A stretch of 38,777 nucleotides of DNA, taken from the NCBI GenBank assembly GCA_041661865.1, contig JBAZTO010000041.1, positions 1 through 38,777 of the forward strand. Direction: 5' to 3'. The notes below the pieces were generated by a model. It was not told the origin of the DNA. It saw only the letters and a list, made by a program, of their open reading frames with translations, and ran no database searches. Every line of letters begins with the position of its first letter. Within the stretch, counting starts at the first letter, position 1. The DNA is from JBAZTO01 sp041661865. GTDB lineage: Bacteria > Planctomycetota > Phycisphaerae > SM23-33. Position numbers and translations under genes: made by a program. Below, piece after piece: positions 38,675-38,777 of this stretch.

Positions 38675-38777
38675 CTATGCAACTCGTTGTCGCTGAAGGC
38701 TCCAGTAGGCCTCCAGCATGTTGCTTTGGTCCACGCACGCCAGGGCGGCCATCGCCTCGGCGTTGGGCAGGTTCCAT
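38675..38777 (-). CDS. C-terminal fragment of an unidentified protein (cut by window edge)
   Basis: On the minus strand one frame is open from the window edge to TAG (38675-38677) and gives 33 residues of convincing protein (WNLPNAEAMAALACVDQ...LEAYWSLQRQRVA). The composition is helix-like. Too short to name. Confidence 0.55.
   Translation of the reverse strand, partial: WNLPNAEAMAALACVDQSNMLEAYWSLQRQRVA

Noticed and set aside
1..38777. tRNA or rRNA genes
   Set aside because: No T-loop consensus (GGTTCGANTCC type) with matching acceptor stem and no conserved rRNA segments were seen on either strand, though this was a search by eye.

Overview
The window is a 38.8 kb, high-GC bacterial chromosomal segment made almost entirely of housekeeping genes. 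No rRNA, tRNA, IS element, prophage or CRISPR array is visible. Der with a second P-loop of the form GKRNAGKS, an excisionase-type HTH protein anchored by two C-terminal membrane helices, several orphan lipoproteins, a stand-alone Ino1-type inositol-phosphate synthase and many dispersed intergenic repeats suggest a member of the Planctomycetota, perhaps near the Phycisphaerae. That placement is an inference from protein style, not from a marker gene.

Layout. 1-3.9 kb: Der GTPase, then a leftward group (small membrane protein, membrane-anchored HTH protein, OmpA-family lipoprotein). 4.2-9.2 kb: a TetR-controlled RND efflux operon with an operator placed at the predicted transcription start. 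9.3-13.4 kb: RNA-modification genes miaA, tadA and mnmA with a cold-shock protein and a GT9 glycosyltransferase. 13.5-17.5 kb: a DedA protein, a CorA-type transporter, and an ino1-PfkB kinase pair. 17.7-24.2 kb: an orphan lipoprotein, a candidate small RNA, rsmD, cca, an unknown protein, a PGRP/amidase-like protein that has lost zinc ligands, rnc and def. 24.4-26.3 kb: a DUF2157/GDYXXLXY membrane pair. 26.7-32.1 kb: alaS, a lipoprotein with a lipin-like HAD phosphatase domain and a secreted propeller-like protein. 32.3-38.5 kb: the leftward cluster rpmF-plsX-fabH-fabD-fabG-acpP-fabF, which links ribosomal protein L32 to phospholipid and fatty-acid synthesis.

The least ordinary content is between the genes. 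Several unrelated repeat families have short periods (7, 9 and about 10 bp), and most occur as inverted pairs around a short unique core. Others are larger nested-hairpin elements, including two Y-shaped (stem plus two hairpins) structures that abut stop codons. The fab cluster is split by three such insertions (385, 194 and 279 bp gaps), with a private promoter for acpP-fabF after the last. In two places a repeat supplies the final codons and stop of a gene. A second theme is initiation: der, cca, def and the small membrane-protein gene each have a -10 hexamer followed by exactly six bases and then the start codon, the arrangement expected of leaderless mRNAs. All assignments are from reading the sequence; no database search or folding program was run.
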